Assembly (NCBI GenBank): GCA_023251255.1
Contig: JAHEZD010000006.1
Location: 25,158-89,157, forward strand
Direction: 5' to 3'
Length of the DNA: 64,000 nt
Source of the DNA: Chitinophagaceae bacterium
Lineage (GTDB): Bacteria; Bacteroidota; Bacteroidia; Chitinophagales; Chitinophagaceae
The first letter of the stretch is position 1. The number at the start of each line of letters is the position of its first letter. A model generated the notes under the pieces. That model was not told where the DNA came from, made no database searches, and worked only from the letters and a program-made list of their open reading frames with translations. A program made the position numbers and the translations under genes. Below, piece after piece: positions 1 to 8,716 of this stretch.

Positions 1-258
1 ACCAATGTGGGCACGTTTGGCAGTTTGATGGGCACGCCCATTATCAACCAGCCGCAAGTGGCCATTTTAGCTGTTGGCGCCATCAAGAAAAGGCCAGTGG
101 TAGTGGAAACGCCAGAAGGTGACACCATCGGCATCCGCCACATGATGTACCTGAGCCTGAGCTACGACCACCGTGTGGTGGATGGCAGCATCGGTGCCAG
201 CTTCCTGACTGCCGTGGCCAAGGAATTTGAGAAATGGGATGCCAACCGTGAATGGTAA
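1..258 (+). CDS. Dihydrolipoamide acyltransferase (E2), C-terminal end
   Basis: The frame is open from the first base, so this is the last 85 residues of a gene that begins before the window. It carries the E2 active-site motif DHRVVDG, in which the histidine is catalytic, within the 2-oxoacid dehydrogenase acyltransferase domain. The preceding stretch (GTPIINQPQVAILAVG) is also typical of that fold. The family transfers the acyl group from lipoyl-lysine to CoA in the cytoplasmic pyruvate, 2-oxoglutarate or branched-chain complexes. The lipoyl domains that would tell which complex are outside the window. The gene ends in TAA at 256-258. Confidence 0.93.
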   Translation, partial: TNVGTFGSLMGTPIINQPQVAILAVGAIKKRPVVVETPEGDTIGIRHMMYLSLSYDHRVVDGSIGASFLTAVAKEFEKWDANREW

Positions 259-298
259 AACTGCCCCCTTAGTATAGTATCAACCCTAAAAAATAACC

Positions 299-913
299 AT
301 GCTCATTTACGGTCGCAGTAAATGGAAACTGCAACGCTCCGAAACGCTCCTTTCAGAAAAATGCCAAGTCTGCAATAGCATTGGCTCCATAGATGTGCAG
401 GTATACAGTAAGTATGTCCATGTGTTCTGGATTCCTTTTTGCCCCTTGCCCAAAGAAGTGCTGAGCGTTTGCGGCCATTGCAAACAGGCACTAACGGCCA
501 AGCAAATGCCGCCATATATAAAGGAGTCTGCAGATGAGCTGAAGAAACAGGTAAAAACACCTTTTTATTATTGGGCTGGAGCTGCAGGATTGTCCCTCTT
601 GCTAATCTCGGTTTTTTCCAGCATTGCGGCAGACAATAAGCGTACAAAAACTTTTGCAGCAAGCCCTCAAGTAAATGATGTGTACAGTATCAAATTGGGC
701 CACGATAGATATACGCTGTACAAAATCAGTCAACTGGCTAGCGATACGGTGTTCTTTGCGGTAAATCAATATGAAAGCACACAGGAATCCGGTCTTACCA
801 AACCGGAAATGGTGAGTGCCGAAAGTTATATCGCTATTGATACGCCTCTTAGTAAAAAGGAATTGAATAATATGTTGGCAAAGGGTGACATACTCAAAAT
901 AAGCAGGAAATAA
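299..913 (+). CDS. Zinc-ribbon-like membrane protein, unknown function
   Basis: This is a 204-residue protein that starts at ATG 299. The N-terminal part has a CxxC pair (CQVC, about residue 22) and a second pair (CGHC, about residue 59), spaced like a treble-clef or zinc-ribbon metal site. One transmembrane helix follows at about residues 90-112. The remaining 90 residues are polar and probably lie on the other side of the membrane. The build resembles small zinc-ribbon membrane proteins of Bacteroidota, but I recognise no specific function. It lies 40 bp after the E2 gene and 3 bp before the next gene, so it is probably co-transcribed with the latter. Confidence 0.7.
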   Translation: MLIYGRSKWKLQRSETLLSEKCQVCNSIGSIDVQVYSKYVHVFWIPFCPLPKEVLSVCGHCKQALTAKQMPPYIKESADELKKQVKTPFYYWAGAAGLSLLLISVFSSIAADNKRTKTFAASPQVNDVYSIKLGHDRYTLYKISQLASDTVFFAVNQYESTQESGLTKPEMVSAESYIAIDTPLSKKELNNMLAKGDILKISRK

Positions 914-916
914 CCG

Positions 917-1654
917 ATGGGATTCTTTATAAAAAAACTACCGGCAATTCTATTGTCCTTTACGGCCCAGTGCTGCTGCACTGGTGCACTTGCACAAAAC
1001 AATGAACTGGGTTCATGGGATATCCTGGCCCTGAACGTCAACCTGAAAAAGAACTGGACTGTTTATGCTGAAACGCAGACCCGTTCACAAAAACTGGCGA
1101 CCGACTTCTATTATCATGAACTGAAAGCTGGCCTCCAATACAATATTCCCAAAAAAGGCTCCTTGTTCTTTGGTATGGGCGATTATAAAACCTATGCTTA
1201 TCCCGGCAATTACAAATCGCCTGCTACCACAAAGGAATCCAGGATATGGGAGCAACTGATCCTGATCAACAATATTGACCGCATAAAAATTGAGCACCGC
1301 TACCGCATTGAGCAGCGTTGGGTGAACGGTGAATTCTCCAACCGTTTCCGTTACAGGATCAATCCCATTGTTCCTATCAACCACCAAACAGTAGTGGCCA
1401 AAACCCTTTATGCCACTGCATTTGATGAAGTGTTCTTTACCAATGAAGCCCCTTTTTTTTTGCGCAACCGGGTATTTGCTGGTGCAGGCTACCAGTTTTC
1501 CAAACTGTTTGCTTTGCAGGGTGGTTTTATCAGGCAATACGATTACCGGAAATCGGATGATGGCAGTGGCAAGAACTTCCTGCAGTTGTTGATGCTGTTT
1601 ACGATTGATAAAACGCAAACCAAAATGGAGAGGCACCCGAGTACGATGGATTGA
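917..1654 (+). CDS. DUF2490-type outer-membrane barrel protein
   Basis: The 245-residue protein has an N-terminal signal peptide ending near ALAQ (about residue 26). Alternating aromatic/polar strands follow (for example NWTVYAETQTRSQ and DRIKIEHRYRIEQRW), as expected of a small outer-membrane beta-barrel. The pattern of W, R and E residues in these strands fits the DUF2490 family, whose role is unknown. The start codon lies 3 bp after the preceding stop, which points to an operon with the zinc-ribbon-like gene. Confidence 0.75.
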   Translation: MGFFIKKLPAILLSFTAQCCCTGALAQNNELGSWDILALNVNLKKNWTVYAETQTRSQKLATDFYYHELKAGLQYNIPKKGSLFFGMGDYKTYAYPGNYKSPATTKESRIWEQLILINNIDRIKIEHRYRIEQRWVNGEFSNRFRYRINPIVPINHQTVVAKTLYATAFDEVFFTNEAPFFLRNRVFAGAGYQFSKLFALQGGFIRQYDYRKSDDGSGKNFLQLLMLFTIDKTQTKMERHPSTMD

Positions 1655-1705
1655 TACCTGCAATCATTTATTGCCATATCTTCAATACAATTTAAGTTCC
1701 GAGCA

Positions 1706-2179
1706 ATGATTGCGCACTGGCTATATAGGAGATGTATGTGCATTACCATTTTTACCATGCTCGCTCCAGCAGTGTATTGTCAAACATTGAATAAGAACGC
1801 AAGCAGCAAAAAGTCGGAGCAGGATAAGGTTTTGGGCAAAAAAGAAAAGGAATTCATTTTTTTGCTACAAGGAGAAAAACTTTCATTTGCAAGCGTACTA
1901 TCCCCTTTTGACTCGACTAAATATGCGCCACTTATTGAATTTATTAGGTTACTGAATGATTCCACTGTTGAGCTATGCAAAGGCATTATTGGGTTTCATT
2001 CAGGAGATGGTTTTGAAGATGTTTGCATTATTTCCATTCATCAAAACAATAAGGCTGAAATAAGAAAAGCTTTGGTCAAGTGCCGGACAGGTGATGCCAT
2101 CTTTCTTAAAGAAATTTTTTACAGAAAAAGCGGAACAACTACACTGATAGGGCCATTTAATACGTCCGTTATAGTATAG
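1706..2179 (+). CDS. Hypothetical secreted protein
   Basis: The 157-residue product begins with a short basic/hydrophobic segment ending near AVYCQ, which could be a signal peptide. The rest is a mixed alpha/beta sequence without motifs I recognise. The frame is open and has usual neighbours in size and strand, but its base composition is AT-richer than the upstream genes. I can assign no function. Confidence 0.55.
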   Translation: MIAHWLYRRCMCITIFTMLAPAVYCQTLNKNASSKKSEQDKVLGKKEKEFIFLLQGEKLSFASVLSPFDSTKYAPLIEFIRLLNDSTVELCKGIIGFHSGDGFEDVCIISIHQNNKAEIRKALVKCRTGDAIFLKEIFYRKSGTTTLIGPFNTSVIV

Positions 2180-2374
2180 CAGGCATTTGCTATCTACCGC
2201 CTACTTGTTGCAGCTATTACCAAGCAGCCACTTTTCTTTCCCAAGATTTATTATTTATCTAACCATCCTGATTGTTCGTTACAGAAATATCATGGAGGAA
2301 AGTATCCATTAAAAACTGTCAAAATAAAAGCCCCTTCGTTAGACAAATTCAAAAGTGTAACGCTAACACAAAGT

Positions 2375-2405
2375 TTTTCCCGATATTCCATAACCCCTAC
2401 TTTTG
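2375..2405 (+). promoter_or_regulatory. Bacteroidota-type promoter of pckA
   Basis: TACTTTTG at 2398-2405 matches the TAnnTTTG -7 element exactly. A T-rich TTTT (2375-2378) lies 19 bp upstream, in the -33 position (consensus TTTG). Its place, 25 bp before the ATG at 2431, supports that start over the upstream in-frame one at 2272. Confidence 0.6.
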
Positions 2406-2430
2406 TAAAACTAACAAACGATTGTTTACT

Positions 2431-4035
2431 ATGTCACTAACCACTCTTAGCATTCCAACAGAAAAGCTGTTGCAGTTAGGCTTATCTGAAGCCACCAACA
2501 TCCATTACCAATTGCACCCTGAAGAACTAACGGAACAAACCATTTTAAGGGGCCAAGGTGTACTGAACGACACTGGTGCACTGTGTATCAGAACGGGGGA
2601 ATTTACTGGCCGGAGCCCACAGGACAAGTTCATTGTCAAGGACAGGATTACAGAAAAAACCGTGCACTGGAACAACTTCAATATCCCCATTGAAGAAAAA
2701 TACTACCAACAATTAAAAAAGAAAGTCATTGCCTATTTGGGCAGTAAAGAAGAAATCTGGGTCCGTGATGCCTATGCTTGTGCAAGCAATGAATACAGGA
2801 CCAATATCCGTGTGATCAATGAAAACGCTTGGAGCAATTTGTTTGCTTACAATATGTTCCTCCGCCCTCATGATGAGGAACTGGACAATTTTGAACCAGA
2901 ATGGACCATCATCCAAGCTCCTGGCTTTAAAGCTGACCCATCGGTGGATGGCACACGCCAGCATAATTTTGCCATTGTTTCCTTTACCGAAAAAACAATC
3001 ATCATTGGTGGTACCGGGTACACTGGTGAGATAAAAAAAGGCATTTTCACCATTTTGAACTATATACTGCCACACGATAAAAATGTGCTGAGCATGCACT
3101 GCTCCGCTAACATGGGCGACGAAGGAGATGTAGCCGTGTTCTTTGGCCTGAGTGGTACGGGCAAGACAACGCTGAGTGCAGACCCGAACCGGAAATTGAT
3201 TGGTGACGATGAACATGGCTGGACTGCAGACGCCGTCTTCAACTTTGAAGGGGGATGCTACGCAAAGACAATTGATTTAAGTGAGGAAAAGGAACCGGAG
3301 ATTTTCCATGCCATCCGCCCCGGTGCGCTAGTGGAGAACATCACTTTTTTTGAGGGGACCAATAAAATTGATTTCAGCAGCAGTGCCATCACGGAGAACA
3401 CCAGGGTGAGCTATCCATTGGATTTCATCAGCAATGCCATGGAACCAAGTGTTGGTGGATTGCCCAAAAATATTTTCTTCCTCACCTGCGATGCATCCGG
3501 CGTGCTGCCCCCAATCAGCAGGTTGACACCGGGCCAGGCCATGTACCAGTTCATCAGTGGCTACACGGCAAAAGTAGCGGGTACAGAAGCTGGGGTTACT
3601 GAACCCAAGTCCACTTTCAGTGCATGTTTCGGTGCACCGTTCCTGCCACTGCACCCCGGTCAGTATGCAGAAATGCTGGGCAAGAAAATGAAGGAAAACA
3701 AAGTAAATGTTTGGATGGTAAATACAGGATGGAGCGGTGGCCCTTATGGTATCGGCAAAAGAATGAAACTATCCTACACAAGGGCCATGATCACGGCAGC
3801 ATTGAATGGGGAACTGGACAATATGGAATTTGAAGCGCATCCGGTTTTTGGTGTGATGATTCCCAAACGTTGCCCAATGGTTCCAGTAAACATATTGAAC
3901 CCACGTTATACCTGGGCCGATAGGACAGCTTACGATGCTACTGCCAAAAAATTGGCTGAACAGTTCATAAAGAATTTCGAAAAATACGAAAATGGTGTCA
4001 GCGAAGAAATACTTGCAGCCGCACCTAAAATCTAA
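2431..4035 (+). CDS. pckA: Phosphoenolpyruvate carboxykinase (ATP)
   Basis: The enzyme decarboxylates and phosphorylates oxaloacetate to PEP with ATP, the first step of gluconeogenesis, in the cytoplasm. From ATG 2431 it has 534 residues, close to the usual 530-540. It shows the substrate motif GRSPQDKF (60-67), the P-loop GLSGTGKTTLS (239-249), the metal-binding DDEHGW (259-264) and a conserved C-terminal RMKLSYTR segment. The frame stays open upstream to 2272, but those 53 residues do not resemble the family and lie on top of the likely promoter. A hairpin with a T-run follows at 4086. Confidence 0.97.
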   Translation: MSLTTLSIPTEKLLQLGLSEATNIHYQLHPEELTEQTILRGQGVLNDTGALCIRTGEFTGRSPQDKFIVKDRITEKTVHWNNFNIPIEEKYYQQLKKKVIAYLGSKEEIWVRDAYACASNEYRTNIRVINENAWSNLFAYNMFLRPHDEELDNFEPEWTIIQAPGFKADPSVDGTRQHNFAIVSFTEKTIIIGGTGYTGEIKKGIFTILNYILPHDKNVLSMHCSANMGDEGDVAVFFGLSGTGKTTLSADPNRKLIGDDEHGWTADAVFNFEGGCYAKTIDLSEEKEPEIFHAIRPGALVENITFFEGTNKIDFSSSAITENTRVSYPLDFISNAMEPSVGGLPKNIFFLTCDASGVLPPISRLTPGQAMYQFISGYTAKVAGTEAGVTEPKSTFSACFGAPFLPLHPGQYAEMLGKKMKENKVNVWMVNTGWSGGPYGIGKRMKLSYTRAMITAALNGELDNMEFEAHPVFGVMIPKRCPMVPVNILNPRYTWADRTAYDATAKKLAEQFIKNFEKYENGVSEEILAAAPKI

Positions 4036-4085
4036 CTGCTCGATGTTTTAAAAAGCAGTACTCTTCGATTGCTCTGACGAAAAGG

Positions 4086-4112
4086 TCCCACTACTAAAAG
4101 TGGGATTTTTTT
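4086..4112 (+). terminator. Rho-independent terminator of pckA
   Basis: TCCCACT (4086-4092) pairs with AGTGGGA (4099-4105) across a 6-nt loop and is followed by seven T. Confidence 0.85.
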
Positions 4113-4244
4113 GTTAGGAACGGAAATGGGTTACCTAGTTGGGTATCCTCCTTCGAAAGAAACCGCTCCATTGGAGCCACTGCGTTATAAAAAATTCCTA
4201 CTAATCCTATTATAGTTTTTTTCTAACGAAAAAAGTATAATCAG

Positions 4245-4375
4245 GGTAGTGACTCATTTTGAATATTCTTTCTCCCAAAGAATGTCAGCCTGAGCTTGTC
4301 GAAGGCGTTTTATATAGAAGCTACTGGTTTCGACAGGGCTCAACCTGACACAAAAATTCAAAATGAGTCACCACC
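4245..4375. repeat. Palindromic REP-like element
   Basis: The outer arms at 4245-4264 and 4356-4375 are inverted copies with 19 of 20 bases matching. Inside lies a second inverted pair, TGTCAGCCTGAGCTTGTCGA (from 4283) and its partner (4328-4350), matching imperfectly. The CTGAG/TCGAAGG core is a familiar intergenic repeat of Bacteroidota and related genomes. Further half-copies lie at 26219-26335 and a decayed one near 51855. Confidence 0.8.
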
Positions 4376-4465
4376 ATAAAACAGCTATTCTTGCCGCTAA
4401 ATCCAAAACATTTACAGTGAATTATCACAGCTATCAGCCGTCCAAATAAAAATTTGCTTTTTATT

Positions 4466-4504
4466 TACGAAGAACGACGTATATTGCCTACGAATAAAAT
4501 CGTA
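4466..4504. promoter_or_regulatory. Twin TACG-N8-CGTA dyads, candidate BlaI operator
   Basis: Two 16-bp sites, TACGAAGAACGACGTA (4466-4481) and TACGAATAAAATCGTA (4489-4504), share the pattern TACG-N8-CGTA with starts 23 bp apart. A -7-like TATATTGC sits between them (4480-4487), just before the ATG of the BlaI-type gene at 4508. Known BlaI/MecI repressors bind as dimers to short dyads in their own promoters, so this is a good autoregulatory operator candidate. Confidence 0.55.
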
Positions 4505-4507
4505 ACA

Positions 4508-4891
4508 ATGGCTCCAACCAATCAGATTAAACCTACAGAAAGTGAAGTGGAAATACTAAGGGTGTTATGGGACAAAGGCACTGCGACCGTTCGCGAGGTA
4601 CACGAGGTATTAAGTTTGCACAAGGATTCCGGCTATACCACCACATTGAAATTGATGCAGATCATGTTTGAAAAGGGACTTGTGAAAAGGGACGACAGCA
4701 GCAAGACGCATATTTACACGCCCAATGTAAGTAAGGAAAATACGCAGCAACAATTTGTTGGCAAGATGATCAACTCCTTGTTTGGCGGATCATCCACACA
4801 ATTGGTGATGCAAGCTTTGGGCAACAACAATACGACGAAGGAGGAACTGGATGAAATTCAACAACTGCTTAATCAATTGAAAAAACAATAA
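4508..4891 (+). CDS. BlaI/MecI/CopY-family transcriptional repressor
   Basis: The 127-residue protein has the winged-helix start typical of the family (PTESEVEILRVLWDKGTATVREV) and the conserved GYTTTLKLMQIMFEKGLVKRD wing region, here cited by its position at about residues 45-67. The C-terminal helices would form the dimer. Members repress a neighbouring operon until an M56 protease cleaves them. I chose ATG 4508 rather than 4454 because the extra 18 residues are not family-like and overlap the operator dyads. The next gene starts 3 bp after the stop, so the two form one transcription unit. Confidence 0.9.
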   Translation: MAPTNQIKPTESEVEILRVLWDKGTATVREVHEVLSLHKDSGYTTTLKLMQIMFEKGLVKRDDSSKTHIYTPNVSKENTQQQFVGKMINSLFGGSSTQLVMQALGNNNTTKEELDEIQQLLNQLKKQ

Positions 4892-4894
4892 ACT

Positions 4895-7024
4895 ATGCAG
4901 GCCTTAACTCACTCGGCTTTGTTGCAGGCATTGGGATATGCCATTGCAAACAGTTTGTGGCAGATGGCTTTGTTGTGGATTGTGTTTGTGCTGGTAAACA
5001 GCTTGCTTAAATTAAATGCCGCCCATAAATACAGATTGGCTGTTGGCGCACAGCTACTTGGTTTTGTGTGGTTTGCTTTCACACTGCAGTTCTATTACAT
5101 GCAGTGCAGTGAGGCATTGAAACAAAGCACTGAATTTGTAAGCCGGCAACATTTCAATTTAATTGTACCGGAAAGTGGCAACAGCTTCAGTTCCAATTTA
5201 ATAAGCATGATGCTTAAAGGTGAGCAATTGCTTCCTTACTTGTCCGTTGCTTACCTGTTATTACTTGTATTCCTTACCATCAAATGGACGCGGGGCTATA
5301 ATAATGCTCAGAACATACGCAATAATGGCCTGCATAAAATAGACATTGACTGGAAACTTTTTGTGAAGCAAATAGCAGGTCAATTGGGCATTAAACAAGA
5401 TGTAAAGATTTATTTAAGTGAACTGGTTTCAACCCCTATGACCGTGGGTTTCCTGAAGCCAATTATATTGGTGCCATTAGCAAGTATCAATCACTTAAGT
5501 GCAGAACAAATGGAAGCAGTACTGCTACATGAACTGGCACATATCAAACGCTTCGACTACTTACTGAACCTTGTTCTCTCCATTGTGGAAACGGTCCTGT
5601 TCTTCAACCCTTTCACACAGCTTATCAGTAATTCCATCAAAAAGGAAAGGGAAAACAGTTGCGACGATTGGGTACTGCAGTTCCAGTATAACCCATCTAT
5701 GTATGCAGAAGCCCTGCTACGCATTGCCTACTTACAAACAGCTCCTTCATTTGCAATGACCTTGGTAAGGAAAAACAAGAATGACCTGCTGTCAAGGGTA
5801 AAAAGGATGATTGACAATAAGGACGCACGTTTCAATTACCGCCACCAATTGCTTGCATTGTTACTAATGACGGGTATCCTTAGTTCCATTGCGTGGTTCC
5901 AACCAATTAAACGCCATCAGGGAACTACTGGCAATACCGCAGAAACAAAGAACAAGAAAACGCTTGTAAAGGAACCGATGCTTGCCAATGTGGCCAACCC
6001 ACTGTTCAACCCGGTATTTTTCTTGCAGAAACCTTTGAAAAAGGAAATTGCCAAAGCAGTTGAGAATGTGAAACTGGACATGCTTGCTGCTGCTGAAGAA
6101 GATGAAATAGCAGCACAAAAAGAACTGGCTACCGTTATGCCTGTTGCTGCCAAGAACCTGGAAGAAATCAATTGGGAAGAAGTGGACAAAGATGTACAGG
6201 AGAGCATGAAATCCATAGACCCTAAAGTGATGGCTGGAATCGGTATCCAATCAGATTCATTGAGCTATGCCAGTGCTTTCAACTATAATTATGGGTTCAA
6301 CAACGAAGAATTCAAAAAGGGTTGGCAACAGATGACCATAGAAATGAAGAAGGCTGGGATTGAGCTGGAAAAAGCGTTCAAATCAAAAGACCTTTTGAAA
6401 ATAAAGCAATGGCAAAAGCAGCAGGCCGAAATCAACCAAGCTTTTATTCAATTGAAAAACATGAACTTTTCTTTTGCTCCTTCTAAAACGCCAGTTCTGG
6501 TTAATGGAAAAAAATCGGGCAATGAAAGTTCACCAATTGCTGAACAGGAAAAAAGCACTCTTGATCAAGTTAAGTTAAAACAGGACAGGGCCTTGTTCAC
6601 AAGTACAAGAAACAGGGCCAGGTTGGATTCCATAAGAACAAGGTACACAACAAATTCAAAACTAAGACCTTATACACAAAACAAATTGTTTACTGCTGCA
6701 GGAGAAAAATTTGAACCCTTGGCCCGGGCATCCGTTTCCTATATTTCAACTGCCATCAATAACATTATTCCGGAAGTTGTGCCCTATACTACATTAAGCA
6801 CCGATTCCTATGCCTACGCTTATGACACAAAGGATTCAAAGCCCAAAGTAAAAATTACCAAGCATGAAACAAAAAAGGCAACTGCCGCTTCCAAAGTAAA
6901 TATTACTACTACTGTTGACAATGCGATAGATGGGGATACCAATGCAAAAAATAAGCGTTATGAAATTGTCATAACGGATAAGAAAGGGGAAGAGAAAAAA
7001 ATCATTGTTGTTGTGGAGGATTAA
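4895..7024 (+). CDS. M56-family (BlaR1-like) membrane metalloprotease
   Basis: The 709-residue protein has several N-terminal transmembrane helices (about 20-36, 48-66, 114-130, 222-240, with another at about 322-338) and the zinc protease motif HELAH at 212-216. In the BlaR1/MecR1 family the protease senses a signal and inactivates the paired repressor, here the BlaI-type protein encoded just upstream. The C-terminal half (about 340-709) is a charged, low-complexity, probably periplasmic region. I see no penicillin-binding SxxK/SxN/KTG domain in it, so the signal is unlikely to be a beta-lactam. A strong bidirectional terminator follows. Confidence 0.88.
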   Translation: MQALTHSALLQALGYAIANSLWQMALLWIVFVLVNSLLKLNAAHKYRLAVGAQLLGFVWFAFTLQFYYMQCSEALKQSTEFVSRQHFNLIVPESGNSFSSNLISMMLKGEQLLPYLSVAYLLLLVFLTIKWTRGYNNAQNIRNNGLHKIDIDWKLFVKQIAGQLGIKQDVKIYLSELVSTPMTVGFLKPIILVPLASINHLSAEQMEAVLLHELAHIKRFDYLLNLVLSIVETVLFFNPFTQLISNSIKKERENSCDDWVLQFQYNPSMYAEALLRIAYLQTAPSFAMTLVRKNKNDLLSRVKRMIDNKDARFNYRHQLLALLLMTGILSSIAWFQPIKRHQGTTGNTAETKNKKTLVKEPMLANVANPLFNPVFFLQKPLKKEIAKAVENVKLDMLAAAEEDEIAAQKELATVMPVAAKNLEEINWEEVDKDVQESMKSIDPKVMAGIGIQSDSLSYASAFNYNYGFNNEEFKKGWQQMTIEMKKAGIELEKAFKSKDLLKIKQWQKQQAEINQAFIQLKNMNFSFAPSKTPVLVNGKKSGNESSPIAEQEKSTLDQVKLKQDRALFTSTRNRARLDSIRTRYTTNSKLRPYTQNKLFTAAGEKFEPLARASVSYISTAINNIIPEVVPYTTLSTDSYAYAYDTKDSKPKVKITKHETKKATAASKVNITTTVDNAIDGDTNAKNKRYEIVITDKKGEEKKIIVVVED

Positions 7025-7040
7025 AAGACCGCTTCAATAT

Positions 7041-7089
7041 AAAAGAGAAAGGCCCTTAACAATTTTTTGTTAAGGGCCTTTCTCTTTTA
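7041..7089. terminator. Bidirectional terminator
   Basis: A perfect 21-bp stem (7041-7061 with 7069-7089) has a 7-nt loop. A-rich and T-rich ends let it work on both strands between the convergent M56 and HMA-like genes. It even includes the last codon of the minus-strand gene. Confidence 0.9.
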
Positions 7090-7500
7090 ATTATTCGGTT
7101 CTATATGGCAAGGTGGGCTACCTTTTTTCTGACCGCCTCCATCCTCGGCACGCTTGCAAATTGGTGGGAGTTTCTTGTAGGCTTCCGGTTCCGCCAATTC
7201 CTTGTCTGCATCAAAACCGGCATTGTTCATTATTGTCTTAATATCGTCTGCAGTAATCCTGTCTGGCAGGTAATAGAGCTTTATTTCACCCCTCACCAAA
7301 TTGATGGTCCACTTAATAATACCGCTTTCATAGCTTGACTTATTCTCTGTAGTCAAGTACTTTTCCAGTTTGTTCTTGCATTCCCAACAACGGAGATTGG
7401 CAGATACAATGGTTACCCATTGTGGTTTGGCGCTCATTACCTGACTTTTTGCGGTAACCATCAAAAAGCAACCAATCACCATAACAAATACTTTTTTCAT
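7087..7500 (-). CDS. Secreted heavy-metal-associated (HMA) domain-like protein
   Basis: From ATG 7500 the product has 137 residues: a signal peptide (MKKVFVMVIGCFLMVTAKSQ) and then a beta-alpha-beta sequence with a CWEC motif at the position of the HMA copper-binding CxxC. The C-terminal tail is Pro/Gly-rich with two further Cys residues. HMA domains carry or sense soft metal ions. A periplasmic metal-binding role is inferred from the signal peptide and the cysteines. The codon at 7506 is TTG and less likely as start. Confidence 0.65.
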   Translation of the reverse strand: MKKVFVMVIGCFLMVTAKSQVMSAKPQWVTIVSANLRCWECKNKLEKYLTTENKSSYESGIIKWTINLVRGEIKLYYLPDRITADDIKTIMNNAGFDADKELAEPEAYKKLPPICKRAEDGGGQKKGSPPCHIEPNN

Positions 7501-7596
7501 AATCAAGCTTATCTTTTAATCAATTTTGAAATATTACTTAAACCTTGCAGGAGCCGCATTCCTGCATAGAATACTATTATTGGACCACACTTCTTG

Positions 7597-8229
7597 TCAA
7601 ACACCTTGCCAGTTAGCAGGGTCTTTCCGCCAATCCATCAGTAACGATTCCGTTTCCTTGGAAACAATTCCCTTCTCCAAAGCTAAACTTATCAAGGTAG
7701 AATAATTGGTCAATGATCGGTATTTAACACCAGCTTCCTCAAAAGCCTTATCGGCAACATCAAAACCATACGTAAAAATGGAAACCATGCCAATAACTTC
7801 AATTCCTGCTTTTTTCAACACATCCACTACCTGCAAACTGCTTTTCCCGGTTGAGATCAGGTCTTCAATTACCAATGCTTTCTGGCCATCTTTGTAGTAG
7901 CCCTCTATCTGGTTACCAAGGCCGTGCTCCTTGGGCTTTGGGCGCACATAGATATAGGGCAATTTCAATTGGTCTGCAGCCATAGCTCCCCAAGCAATTC
8001 CAGCAGTAGCAACGCCTGCCAACAAATCCGCTTCGGGAAATTGCTCAAAAATCACGTTGCACATTTCACTCTTCACAAAATCACGAATGAAAGGGAAGCC
8101 CAATACTTTTCTGTTATCGCAATAAATGGGACTCTTCCACCCACTTGCCCATGTAAAAGGTTTTTCAGGACTCAGTTTCACCGCTTGAACCTGCAATAAT
8201 TTTTCAGCTACAGCTTTTTCATTTGTCAT
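7597..8229 (-). CDS. pyrE: Orotate phosphoribosyltransferase
   Basis: The 210-residue cytoplasmic enzyme joins orotate and PRPP to form OMP in de novo pyrimidine synthesis. It shows the PRPP-binding motif ALVIEDLISTGKS at 118-130, the conserved KSPIYCDNRK at 32-41 and the RPKPKEHGLGNQIEG loop at about 96-110. Length and motifs agree with the family. It is divergent from the NUDIX gene, with which it shares a 64-bp promoter region. Confidence 0.95.
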   Translation of the reverse strand: MTNEKAVAEKLLQVQAVKLSPEKPFTWASGWKSPIYCDNRKVLGFPFIRDFVKSEMCNVIFEQFPEADLLAGVATAGIAWGAMAADQLKLPYIYVRPKPKEHGLGNQIEGYYKDGQKALVIEDLISTGKSSLQVVDVLKKAGIEVIGMVSIFTYGFDVADKAFEEAGVKYRSLTNYSTLISLALEKGIVSKETESLLMDWRKDPANWQGV

Positions 8230-8244
8230 GCCGCTAAGATAGAT

Positions 8245-8273
8245 TTTGCTTGCAAATTTTAGATTGTACTTTG
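8245..8273 (+). promoter_or_regulatory. Promoter of the NUDIX gene
   Basis: TTTG (8245-8248) and TACTTTG (8267-8273) are separated by 18 bp and lie 20 bp before the ATG at 8294. They agree with the Bacteroidota -33/-7 pattern. Confidence 0.6.
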
Positions 8274-8293
8274 CGGATTATTATAAACATCCG

Positions 8294-8707
8294 ATGGAAA
8301 AGAAAATAATTATTGCAGCAGGCGGGCTTGTAACCAATGAAAAAAATGAGCTGCTCATGATTTTCCGCAGAGGGTTCTGGGACCTTCCAAAAGGCAAACT
8401 GGATGCAGGCGAAACAATTGAGCACTGCGCTGTACGTGAGGTGGAGGAAGAAACCGGTGTCAATGATGTAAAATTGGCCGGTTTAATTGGTAAGACCTAT
8501 CATGAATATTTTGACAAATGGATTGGGGAAGATGTAATGAAAGAAACCTGGTGGTACGAAATGGCAGTGAAAGGCAACCCAGCTTTAGTTCCACAAACCG
8601 AAGAAGATATTGAGCAAATTGTTTGGGCAAAGGAAATTGACCTAAAAAAGTACTTAGCTGATAGCTATCCAAATATTGTGGAAATAATTGGGAAATGGAG
8701 AAAGTAA
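8294..8707 (+). CDS. NUDIX hydrolase
   Basis: From ATG 8294 the protein has 137 residues with a full NUDIX box: G-x5-E-x7-REVEEETGV, beginning at GKLDAGE. The family cleaves nucleoside diphosphates linked to another group, using the box glutamates to bind Mg. The substrate cannot be read from the sequence. The in-frame TTG/ATG codons upstream (from 8246) overlap the promoter, so 8294 is preferred. Confidence 0.9.
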   Translation: MEKKIIIAAGGLVTNEKNELLMIFRRGFWDLPKGKLDAGETIEHCAVREVEEETGVNDVKLAGLIGKTYHEYFDKWIGEDVMKETWWYEMAVKGNPALVPQTEEDIEQIVWAKEIDLKKYLADSYPNIVEIIGKWRK

Positions 8708-8716
8708 TGGCCAATC

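Larger units (their letters stand above)
4036..4507. other. Gene-free interval between pckA and the BlaI gene
   Basis: No credible gene is seen. The interval holds the pckA terminator (4086-4112), a 131-bp palindromic repeat element (4245-4375) and the BlaI promoter/operator region (4466-4504). Confidence 0.8.

Noticed and set aside
2272..2430. 53-residue N-terminal extension of pckA
   Set aside because: It is not family-like and overlaps the -33/-7 promoter elements.
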